Positions 14,042-19,606 of a DNA stretch of 19,606 nt are shown here, piece by piece; position 1 is the stretch's first letter, and each line of letters starts with the position of its first letter. A program made the translations under genes and the position numbers. The notes below the pieces were generated by a model, which had not been told where the DNA came from, did not search any database, and was given only the letters and a program-made list of their open reading frames with translations. Source of the stretch: Bacteroidales bacterium (lineage in GTDB: Bacteria; Bacteroidota; Bacteroidia; Bacteroidales; Bacteroidaceae); the NCBI GenBank assembly GCA_004558535.1, contig SFCP01000019.1, positions 1 through 19,606 on the forward strand, written 5' to 3'.

Positions 14042-15892
14042 TCAGAGTTGCTGCATATCGTTCAGCCGCCTGTAATAGCCATCCTTGGCCAGGAGCTCTT
14101 CGTGCGTGCCCCGCTCGACGATTTTCCCCTCGTGGAGCACGCAGATCTCGTCGGCATTCTTGATGGTGGAGAGCCGGTGTGCGATGGCGATGGTCGTGCG
14201 CGTCTTCATCAGGCGTTCCAGCGCCTCCTGCACCAGTCGCTCACTCTCGGTGTCGAGGGCAGAAGTGGCTTCGTCGAGGATCAGGATGTCGGGGTTCTTG
14301 AGAATGGCCCGCGCGATGGAGATGCGCTGCCTTTGTCCGCCCGAAAGGCGGCAGCCGCGGTCGCCCACCTTGGTGTTGTAGCCTTCCTCGCTCTCCATGA
14401 TGAACTCGTGTGCGTTGGCCACCTTGGCCGCTTCGACTACCTGCTCCATCGTGGCGCCTTCGACGCCGAAAGCGATGTTGTTGAAGAAGGTATCGTTGAA
14501 GAGGATGGCTTCCTGGTTGACATTGCCGATGAGTGCGCGCAGATTGCTCAGCGACATTTCCTTCACATCCACGCCATCGACGGAAATAGTGCCCTCCGTG
14601 ACGTCGTGGTAACGGGGCAGCAGGTCGACCAGGGTACTCTTGCCCGAACCGCTCTGCCCGACGATGGCAATGGTCTGCCCGCGCTTCACCGTCAGGCTGA
14701 CATCGTCGATGACGCGGGCTTTGCCGTTGTAACTGAAGCGGACATGGCTGAACTCGATGCGGTCCTGCAAACGATGGATGTTCACGGGATTCTGGCTTTC
14801 GCGGATGGGATTTTCAGCATGTAGTATCTTGTTGACACGCTCCACCGAAGCCATACCCTTGGGGATGTTGTAAGTGGCTTTCGACAGGTCCTTGAGGGGC
14901 TGTATGATGCTGTAGAGGATGACCATGTAGAAGATAAACGTGGGCGCATCGATGATGGGGTGCTCGGGATTGGCAAAAATCAGCGTGCCGCCGTACCACA
15001 GCACCAGCACAATCAGACAAGTGCCCAGAAACTCGCTCACGGGATGGGCCGAAGCCTGACGGATGCTCACGCGGTTGGTGGCGCTGCGAAACTCGTTCGT
15101 ACTTTGGTCGAAGCGCTCCTGCATCTTTCGCTCGGCAGTGAAGGCCTTGATGATGCGCATGCCTCCCAGTGTCTCCTCGAGCTGGGCCATGGTCTCGCTC
15201 CACTTGTTTTGTGCCTCCAGACTCTGCCGCTTGAGCTTCCGCCCGATACGTCCCATCACCCAACCCATCAGCGGGAGCACCACAATGGTAAAGAGGGTGA
15301 GCTGCCAACTGGTATAAATCAACACGCCAAAGTAACAAACGAGCAGGATGGGATTTTTCACCAACATTTCAAGCGATCCGGTGATGGAGTTCTCGATTTC
15401 GTTGACGTCGCCGCTCATTCGTGCGATGATGTCGCCCTTTCGTTCGTCGGAAAAGAAGCTCAGCGGCAAGCGGGTGATTTTGTGGTAGACCTGGGAACGG
15501 ATGTCGCGTACGATACCGGTACGCATGGGCACGAGCATGGCTGCCGAGAGAAAATAACAGGAGGTCTTGAGCAGTGTGGCGAGCACCAGGAACAGACCAA
15601 TCAGCAGCAGGGCGATGCCCGGCCCGCCGTAATTGCGCATCAACTGCTCGGTGAAGAAGTACATGTTGTGCACGAGGATGTCCTTGAAGCTTTGTCCGGC
15701 CATGTCCCAAGCCCAAAACGCCAACGGTTCCTTATTGGGGTCGTACTCAAAGAGCAGGTTCAGCATCGGTATGATGGCTGTAAACGAAAACACGTTGAGC
15801 ACAGCCGAAAGGAGGTTGAACAGCAATGAGCCGAACATGTAGTGGCGATAGGGTCGGACGTAACGTCGCATGACCAGGAAGAACTCTTTCAT
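14042..15892 (-). CDS. MsbA-like ABC exporter (fused TMD-NBD)
   Basis: A 616-residue half-transporter of the lipid/multidrug exporter type that should work as a homodimer in the inner membrane. The N-terminal half has about six membrane helices with the conserved SFFSDERKGDIIARMSGD coupling region near residue 150. The nucleotide-binding half has Walker A GQSGSGKST (412-420), the Q-loop NVNQEAILFN, signature LSGGQ (516-520), Walker B ILILDEATSALD and the switch His572 in IAHRLST. The ATG at 15892 is preferred; two codons earlier there is an in-frame TTG. It sits 63 bases downstream of the RNase H gene and 47 bases upstream of the LtaS-like gene. The sequence fits MsbA-type lipid flipping, but drug or peptide export cannot be excluded. 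Confidence 0.9.
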   Translation of the reverse strand: MKEFFLVMRRYVRPYRHYMFGSLLFNLLSAVLNVFSFTAIIPMLNLLFEYDPNKEPLAFWAWDMAGQSFKDILVHNMYFFTEQLMRNYGGPGIALLLIGLFLVLATLLKTSCYFLSAAMLVPMRTGIVRDIRSQVYHKITRLPLSFFSDERKGDIIARMSGDVNEIENSITGSLEMLVKNPILLVCYFGVLIYTSWQLTLFTIVVLPLMGWVMGRIGRKLKRQSLEAQNKWSETMAQLEETLGGMRIIKAFTAERKMQERFDQSTNEFRSATNRVSIRQASAHPVSEFLGTCLIVLVLWYGGTLIFANPEHPIIDAPTFIFYMVILYSIIQPLKDLSKATYNIPKGMASVERVNKILHAENPIRESQNPVNIHRLQDRIEFSHVRFSYNGKARVIDDVSLTVKRGQTIAIVGQSGSGKSTLVDLLPRYHDVTEGTISVDGVDVKEMSLSNLRALIGNVNQEAILFNDTFFNNIAFGVEGATMEQVVEAAKVANAHEFIMESEEGYNTKVGDRGCRLSGGQRQRISIARAILKNPDILILDEATSALDTESERLVQEALERLMKTRTTIAIAHRLSTIKNADEICVLHEGKIVERGTHEELLAKDGYYRRLNDMQQL

Positions 15893-15955
15893 GGGCAAAG
15901 GGGATGATAGTTGTGAATAAGGGGGACAGGGCTTGGCAAGCTCCCTGCGCAGTTT

Positions 15956-16591
15956 TTACTTGCGACCGAAATCGGCGGGCACTTCGCCCCATAGTTCGGT
16001 CTGCCACTTGAGTACGGGCACGCTGATGCCGTTTTTGGCCAACCAGGCCTCGGCGCGCTCCACCAGGCGGAGCACCTGCTCGCTTTTGGCATGGAGGGGG
16101 AGCTTCGTCCGGCAGTGTCCGGCGCGTGCCCAGGCCATGGCGTTGCGGCTGTCGCTGTAGATGGTGCGACGGATGCCCAGTTGTTTCTGCAGGGCCAGGG
16201 CGTGGACGATGGCCAGGAACTCACCGATGTTGTTGGTGCCGTAGATAGGGCCGAAGTGGAAGACTTCCTTGCCGTCGGCCAAGTCGACACAGCGGTACTC
16301 CATCGGTCCGGGATTTCCCGAGCAGGCAGCATCCACGGCCCAGGCGTCACCCACGATGACGGCGTCGCGCGCAGCGGCTTTTTCCTGCTCCGCCCGGACA
16401 CGCGATGCCGCCCGCGGCTTGATGTGCAGGTGGGGCGGTTCGTCGTAGGCGCTGCGGGCTTCGGCCTCGGTGGCAAAGGATTTGTAGAGCGCGCCCTCCA
16501 CGCCCTGCACCTGGGCCTTGCAGTCTGCCCAGCTCGCATAGATGCCGGGCTGCAAGCCTTTCCAAACGACGTAGTACTTTGCCTGTTTCAA
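15956..16591 (-). CDS. rnhA: Ribonuclease H with N-terminal viroplasmin domain
   Basis: A 211-residue RNase H1-type enzyme that cuts the RNA strand of RNA-DNA hybrids. Residues 5-49 (YYVVWKGLQPGIYASW and on to SFATEAEARSAY) are the viroplasmin/hybrid-binding domain also seen in eukaryotic RNase H1. The catalytic domain (about 80-211) shows Asp87 in VDAACSGNPG, Glu124 in NNIGEF, Asp147 in YSDSRNA and a final Asp207 in WGEVPADFGRK. The first ATG at 16591 starts directly at the conserved domain. A 40-bp repeat begins 9 bases upstream of the start codon, so any leader of this gene would include it. It is probably first in a group with the ABC exporter, though the functions are unrelated. Confidence 0.92.
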   Translation of the reverse strand: MKQAKYYVVWKGLQPGIYASWADCKAQVQGVEGALYKSFATEAEARSAYDEPPHLHIKPRAASRVRAEQEKAAARDAVIVGDAWAVDAACSGNPGPMEYRCVDLADGKEVFHFGPIYGTNNIGEFLAIVHALALQKQLGIRRTIYSDSRNAMAWARAGHCRTKLPLHAKSEQVLRLVERAEAWLAKNGISVPVLKWQTELWGEVPADFGRK

Positions 16592-16600
16592 GAAAACGCT

Positions 16601-16640
16601 TTTTATTAATGAGGAATTAGGAGTTAGGAATTAGGAATGG
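16601..16640. repeat. 40-bp direct repeat, copy 1 (GGAATTAG type)
   Basis: Bases 16601-16640 are identical to 16708-16747, an offset of 107. The unit starts TTTTATTAATGAGG and continues as a degenerate heptad series GGAATTA/GGAGTTA/GGAATTA/GGAATGG. It is far more AT-rich than the flanking genes. Similar GGAATTAG spacer repeats are common in Prevotella and Bacteroides genomes, from general knowledge. Confidence 0.9.
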
Positions 16641-16828
16641 CCGTCCGGATTAGATTTCACCATTAGGGCTTCTGGTTAATACCACCGAATGGTCATTCCC
16701 CTTCCTCTTTTATTAATGAGGAATTAGGAGTTAGGAATTAGGAATGGGCTGCGCAATTTAGAAATTGGCTCGGGAAATTTGACTCTGCCGGACGGCCTAA
16801 TTTCTAATTTCTAATTCCTAATTCCTAA
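16639..16828. repeat. Inverted-arm element between argS and the RNase H gene
   Basis: GGCCGTCCGG (16639-16648) and its exact reverse complement CCGGACGGCC (16788-16797) face each other across 139 bases. Outside the right arm, 16798-16828 repeats TAATTTC/TAATTCC, the inverted form of the GGAATTAG series outside the left arm, so the symmetry extends over roughly 40 bases per side. Copy 2 of the direct repeat lies inside. No open frame or transposase is present. It could be a MITE-like element, a large hairpin RNA or a composite of intergenic repeats. Confidence 0.7.
16708..16747. repeat. 40-bp direct repeat, copy 2
   Basis: An exact second copy of 16601-16640. The 67 bases between copies include ACCATT (16659-16664) and AATGGT (16688-16693), a further short inverted pair. 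Confidence 0.9.
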
Positions 16829-16838
16829 ATCCCCTCCA

Positions 16839-18659
16839 TTACATTCTTTCCGGCATTTCGATGCCCAGCAGTCCCATGCCGAGGCGCACCACCTTGGCCA
16901 CGTTGGCCGAGAGGACCAGACGGAACTGACGCTTGGCCTCGTCCTCTTCGCGCAGCACGCTGAAGTCGTGGTAGAACTGGTTATACTCCTTCACCAGGTC
17001 GTAGCAGTAGTTGGCGATGACCGAGGGGGAGTAGTCCTGTCCGGCCTGGCGCACCACGGCGGCAAAGTCGGCCACGCGGGCCACGATTTCCTCCTCCTTG
17101 GTGCTGAGCTCGCAGCCCGCAGCGGGCAGGTGGGTGCAGTCCAATCCGGCTTCGGCGGCCTTGCGCAGGATGGAGCGGATACGGGCGTAGGTGTATTGGA
17201 TAAAGGGTCCCGTGTTGCCGTTGAAGTCAATGCTTTCCTCGGGATTGAAGAGCATGTTCTTGCGGGCGTCCACCTTGAGCAGGAAGTATTTCAACGCTCC
17301 CATGCCCACGATGCGGGCCACCTCGCTGCGCTCCTCTTCGGTCATGTCCTCGAACTTGCCGGCCTCGTCGGCGGTCTGGCGGGCCTGGCGCACCATCTCG
17401 GCCACCAGATCATCGGCGTCGACCACGGTGCCCTCGCGGCTCTTCATCTTGCCGTTGGGCAGCTCCACCATGCCGTAGGAGAAGTGCACCAGATCCTTGC
17501 CCCACTCGAAGCCGAGTTCGTCCAGCAGGATGGAGAGCACCTGAAAGTGGTAGTTCTGCTCGTTGCCCACCACGTAGACCATCTTGTCAATGGGGAAATC
17601 GCGGAAGCGCATCTTGGCCGTGCCGATGTCCTGCGTCATGTAGACGCTCGTGCCGTCGGCGCGGAGCAGCAGTTTCTCGTCCAGTCCCTTGTCGGTCAGG
17701 TCTGCCCACACGGAACCGTCCTCCTTGCGGAAGAAGATGCCCTTTTCCAGGCCCTGAAGTACCAGTTCGCGGCCCTCCAGGTAGGTATCGCTCTCGTAAT
17801 ATATCTTGTCGAACGAAACACCCAGGGCGCGGTACGTCTCGTCAAAGCCGGCGTAGACCCATTCGTTCATCTGGCGCCACAGGGCCCGCACTTCGGGGTC
17901 GCCCTGTTCCCATTTCACGAGCATATCGTGGGCTTCGCGCATCAGGGGGGCTTCGTTTTTGGCACGGGCGGTGGCATCCTCTTCACTGAGTCCCTCCTGC
18001 TGCATCAGCTGTTGGGTCAGCTCGCTCACTTCCTGACGGTAGTGCTTGTCGAAGGCCACATAGTAGTCGCCAATCAGGTGGTCGCCCTTCTTGCCGGAGC
18101 TTTCGGGCGTCTCGCCGTTGCCAAACTTCTGCCAGGCCAGCATGGACTTGCAGATGTGTATGCCTCGGTCGTTGACGATGTTCGTCTTGACCACGCGGTT
18201 GCCGTTGGCGGCAGCGATTTGTGCCACGCTCCATCCCAACAGATTGTTGCGCACGTGGCCCAGGTGCAGGGGTTTGTTGGTGTTGGGCGAGGAATATTCC
18301 ACCATGACCAGGGGCGATTTCTCGTCGGCCGCCGTCAGTCCGTATTGTTCGTCGGCATGGATGTCGGCCAGGAGCTCCAACCATTTGGCCGAAGCTACGG
18401 TCAGGTTCAGGAATCCCTTGACCACGCCATATGCCGACACGGCGTCGCTGTTTTTCACCAGGTACTCGCCGATTTCGCGGGCGGTATCCTCGGGCTTCTT
18501 GCGCGACATTTTCAAGTAGGGGAAGACCACCAGTGTCAGGTGGCCTTCAAATTCACGCTTCGTCTTTTGCAACTGTATGGAGTCGGCCGGGACCTGCTGT
18601 CCGTAGAGCTCGGCCAAGGCTGCGCTGACGGCAGCGGCGATCTGCTGTTCTATCTTCAT
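16839..18659 (-). CDS. argS: Arginyl-tRNA synthetase
   Basis: Class I synthetase that charges tRNA-Arg in the cytoplasm. The 606 residues show the N-terminal Add-1 domain, the HIGH-type motif in SPNTNKPLHLGHVRNN (HLGH 132-135), the KMSKS-type loop KMKSREGTVV (404-413) and the C-terminal DALR anticodon-binding domain ending MGLLGIEMPERM, the usual end of Bacteroidetes ArgRS. The start at 18659 (MKIEQQIAAAV) is normal for the family and is 25 bases from a TAATTTTG -7 box; the longer upstream frame reads through that box and is rejected. The gene stands alone, with the repeat-rich spacer downstream and DUF4248 upstream. Confidence 0.97.
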   Translation of the reverse strand: MKIEQQIAAAVSAALAELYGQQVPADSIQLQKTKREFEGHLTLVVFPYLKMSRKKPEDTAREIGEYLVKNSDAVSAYGVVKGFLNLTVASAKWLELLADIHADEQYGLTAADEKSPLVMVEYSSPNTNKPLHLGHVRNNLLGWSVAQIAAANGNRVVKTNIVNDRGIHICKSMLAWQKFGNGETPESSGKKGDHLIGDYYVAFDKHYRQEVSELTQQLMQQEGLSEEDATARAKNEAPLMREAHDMLVKWEQGDPEVRALWRQMNEWVYAGFDETYRALGVSFDKIYYESDTYLEGRELVLQGLEKGIFFRKEDGSVWADLTDKGLDEKLLLRADGTSVYMTQDIGTAKMRFRDFPIDKMVYVVGNEQNYHFQVLSILLDELGFEWGKDLVHFSYGMVELPNGKMKSREGTVVDADDLVAEMVRQARQTADEAGKFEDMTEEERSEVARIVGMGALKYFLLKVDARKNMLFNPEESIDFNGNTGPFIQYTYARIRSILRKAAEAGLDCTHLPAAGCELSTKEEEIVARVADFAAVVRQAGQDYSPSVIANYCYDLVKEYNQFYHDFSVLREEDEAKRQFRLVLSANVAKVVRLGMGLLGIEMPERM

Positions 18660-18683
18660 AATTCCATTTACATTTTCAACCTG

Positions 18684-18691
18684 CAAAATTA
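18684..18691 (-). promoter_or_regulatory. -7 box (TAATTTTG) for argS
   Basis: Plus-strand CAAAATTA reads TAATTTTG on the minus strand, a perfect TAnnTTTG element 25 bases from the argS start codon, giving a leader under 20 bases. It also rules out the longer argS reading frame that starts at 18737. Confidence 0.65.
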
Positions 18692-18739
18692 GCCAAAAAC
18701 TTCGAAATAAGGGGTGTAAGGGGCTAACTATCCGCACTT

Positions 18740-18949
18740 TCAGCTGAAATAGCGGCTGAATATGCGCTGCTGCCGGGGCAGGAAGTAGCGCTGGTGTGGC
18801 CGGTAGCCACTCAGCACCAGCTCGGTGCGCAGCTGCACATCGCTGTTGATCCAGCGCGTCAGGCGGTTGACGGCCACGCGGGGCGACGAACCGGGAAAGA
18901 TACGGAGCGCCATCTCGCGGCGCGTGATTTTTATCGTACGTATGTCCAT
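18740..18949 (-). CDS. DUF4248 family small protein
   Basis: A 69-residue basic protein. The pattern MDIRTIKITRREMALRIFP, then AVNRLTRWIN and SGYRPHQRYFLPRQ, matches DUF4248, a Bacteroidales family of about 70 residues with unknown function that I recall near phage- or mobile-element-associated genes. Its many Arg residues and helix-turn-helix-like layout (RREMALRIFP...AVNRLTRWI) suggest nucleic-acid binding, but this is inference. It lies 36 bases downstream of the P5-like gene and is probably transcribed with it. No terminator is seen before the argS promoter. Confidence 0.82.
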   Translation of the reverse strand: MDIRTIKITRREMALRIFPGSSPRVAVNRLTRWINSDVQLRTELVLSGYRPHQRYFLPRQQRIFSRYFS

Positions 18950-18985
18950 GATTTGTTCTGATTTAGTGAGTGGAAGGGTATATGT

Positions 18986-19405
18986 TCAGACGCCAAACCG
19001 ATCCCGCAGGTCGGCAATGTATTCGGGCGTCACGCGAAGGCCTGTCTCCTGCTTCGCCATGGCGGCAACCAAGCGGGGTATCTGCATCCCCTCGGTGCTG
19101 ATGACTTCATCGGGGCGCAGTCCGCTGCGGCCGCACACGCTGGCCACGTACAGGTCGGTCTGGTTCTCGATGGGCGGTGCCCAGCGATGGATGATTTTAC
19201 TCGGTGTGTTGCAACCGTGACGGCGGATATAGGACTTCACCAGCAGCACGGCGGCGCGATAGCCATAGTCGAAAGCGAGGAAGCGACAGAAGCCCTTGTA
19301 GGCCGGCTGCGTGGGGTGCAGCCCTTTCCACTTGTTGGTAGCGACATAGCGGATATTCAGCGGATTGCGGTTGCTGATACCCAGGTTTTCTTTTTTCATC
19401 TGCAT
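18986..19405 (-). CDS. 'Structural protein P5'-like / lysozyme-type small protein
   Basis: A 139-residue protein without a signal peptide. SNRNPLNIRY near the N terminus, KWKGL, a central YGYRAAVLLVKSYIRRHG, then IIHRWAPPIENQTDLYVASV are the marks of the family often named 'structural protein P5' in Bacteroides, related to phage peptidoglycan-active or virion-associated proteins. The activity is not established; a catalytic Glu cannot be assigned with confidence. The start at 19405 (MQMKK) or Met3 at 19399 are both possible. The companion DUF4248 gene and a promoter box at 19514-19521 suggest a two-gene cassette of phage or mobile origin. Confidence 0.72.
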   Translation of the reverse strand: MQMKKENLGISNRNPLNIRYVATNKWKGLHPTQPAYKGFCRFLAFDYGYRAAVLLVKSYIRRHGCNTPSKIIHRWAPPIENQTDLYVASVCGRSGLRPDEVISTEGMQIPRLVAAMAKQETGLRVTPEYIADLRDRFGV

Positions 19406-19447
19406 AATCGTTCTTGTTTTTCTTTGAAATGTCCGGAAGAAAAGAGA

Positions 19448-19470
19448 GCGTTGCGCAACGCAGTTTTTTT
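19448..19470 (+). terminator. Palindrome with T-tract in the P5-like gene leader
   Basis: GCGTTGCGCAACGC (19448-19461) is a perfect 14-bp palindrome followed on the plus strand by AG and seven Ts (19464-19470). This has the form of an intrinsic terminator on the plus strand, but no plus-strand gene ends nearby. On the minus strand it falls in the predicted P5 leader and is followed by a CT-rich tract, so it could instead be a leader structure. Confidence 0.4.
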
Positions 19471-19513
19471 CATCTGAGTTCTATGAGGAATTTATTCTCG
19501 TATGTCGACACTG

Positions 19514-19521
19514 CAAAAGTA
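19514..19521 (-). promoter_or_regulatory. -7 box (TACTTTTG) for the P5-like/DUF4248 pair
   Basis: Plus-strand CAAAAGTA reads TACTTTTG on the minus strand, a perfect TAnnTTTG element. It would give a leader of about 100 bases carrying the 19448-19461 palindrome. A nested inverted repeat lies immediately upstream, at 19522-19558. Confidence 0.55.
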
Positions 19522-19558
19522 CGGTGGAACGGTCCGAAAAAGCCGGACGGGCCCACCG
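19522..19558. other. Nested inverted repeat upstream of the P5 promoter
   Basis: CGGTGG (19522-19527) pairs with CCACCG (19553-19558), and inside it GTCCG (19532-19536) pairs with CGGAC (19544-19548) around AAAAAGC. It starts directly next to the -7 box, in the region where a -33 element or an operator would lie. Confidence 0.45.
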
Positions 19559-19606
19559 CGAAAAACCTTTCCGAAAAAGCGTCCGCCCAAGGCCCGAATC
19601 GAGGGG

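Noticed and set aside
18660..18737. N-terminal extension of argS to 18737
   Set aside because: The extra 26 residues have no counterpart in ArgRS and the DNA contains the TAATTTTG promoter box.

Overview
The window looks like chromosomal DNA from a GC-rich member of the Bacteroidales, most likely Prevotellaceae-like; genus and species cannot be fixed from sequence alone. The grounds are the tail of a type IX secretion (T9SS) C-terminal sorting domain at the left edge, perfect or near-perfect TAnnTTTG -7 promoter boxes (the Bacteroidetes sigma type), absence of clear Shine-Dalgarno sequences, a DUF4248 protein, and AT-rich GGAATTAG-type intergenic repeats.

Layout. 1-97: end of a T9SS cargo gene (+). 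98-574: a gene-free stretch with two strong hairpins and a three-copy 21-bp repeat array built on the core CCAAGTGC. 575-5120: a minus-strand run of four genes reading right to left: an extended SDR epimerase/reductase, a PAP2_3-type membrane phosphatase/transferase (ATGA overlap with the SDR), an alpha/beta-hydrolase lipoprotein and a secreted C1-family (PepC/bleomycin hydrolase-like) peptidase. 5223-6839: murI preceded by an OmpH/Skp periplasmic chaperone gene. 6926-8716: an ArnT/PMT-type polyprenyl-sugar glycosyltransferase. 8717-8994: a divergent promoter region carrying a six-copy AAGTGC array with 21-23 bp spacing. 8995-11977: dsbD and a GT2 glycosyltransferase, 7 bp apart on the plus strand. 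12117-16591: a minus-strand group consisting of an RNase H with a viroplasmin N-domain, an MsbA-like ABC exporter and an LtaS-family membrane sulfatase-fold transferase. 16592-16838: a repeat-rich spacer with an exact 40-bp direct repeat and inverted arms. 16839-18659: argS. 18740-19405: DUF4248 and a 'structural protein P5'-like lysozyme-type protein, possibly a small phage- or mobile-element-derived cassette.

Most of the window concerns the cell envelope: peptidoglycan precursor (murI), outer-membrane protein chaperoning (OmpH), disulfide reduction (dsbD), glycan building (ArnT-like, GT2), lipid handling (SDR, PAP2, ABC exporter) and head-group transfer (LtaS-like). No tRNA, rRNA, CRISPR array or complete insertion sequence was seen. 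The least explained structures are the two distant AAGTGC arrays, which share a core and a two-helical-turn period but have different, locally uniform spacers. One of them lies in the predicted 5' leader of the ArnT-like gene.
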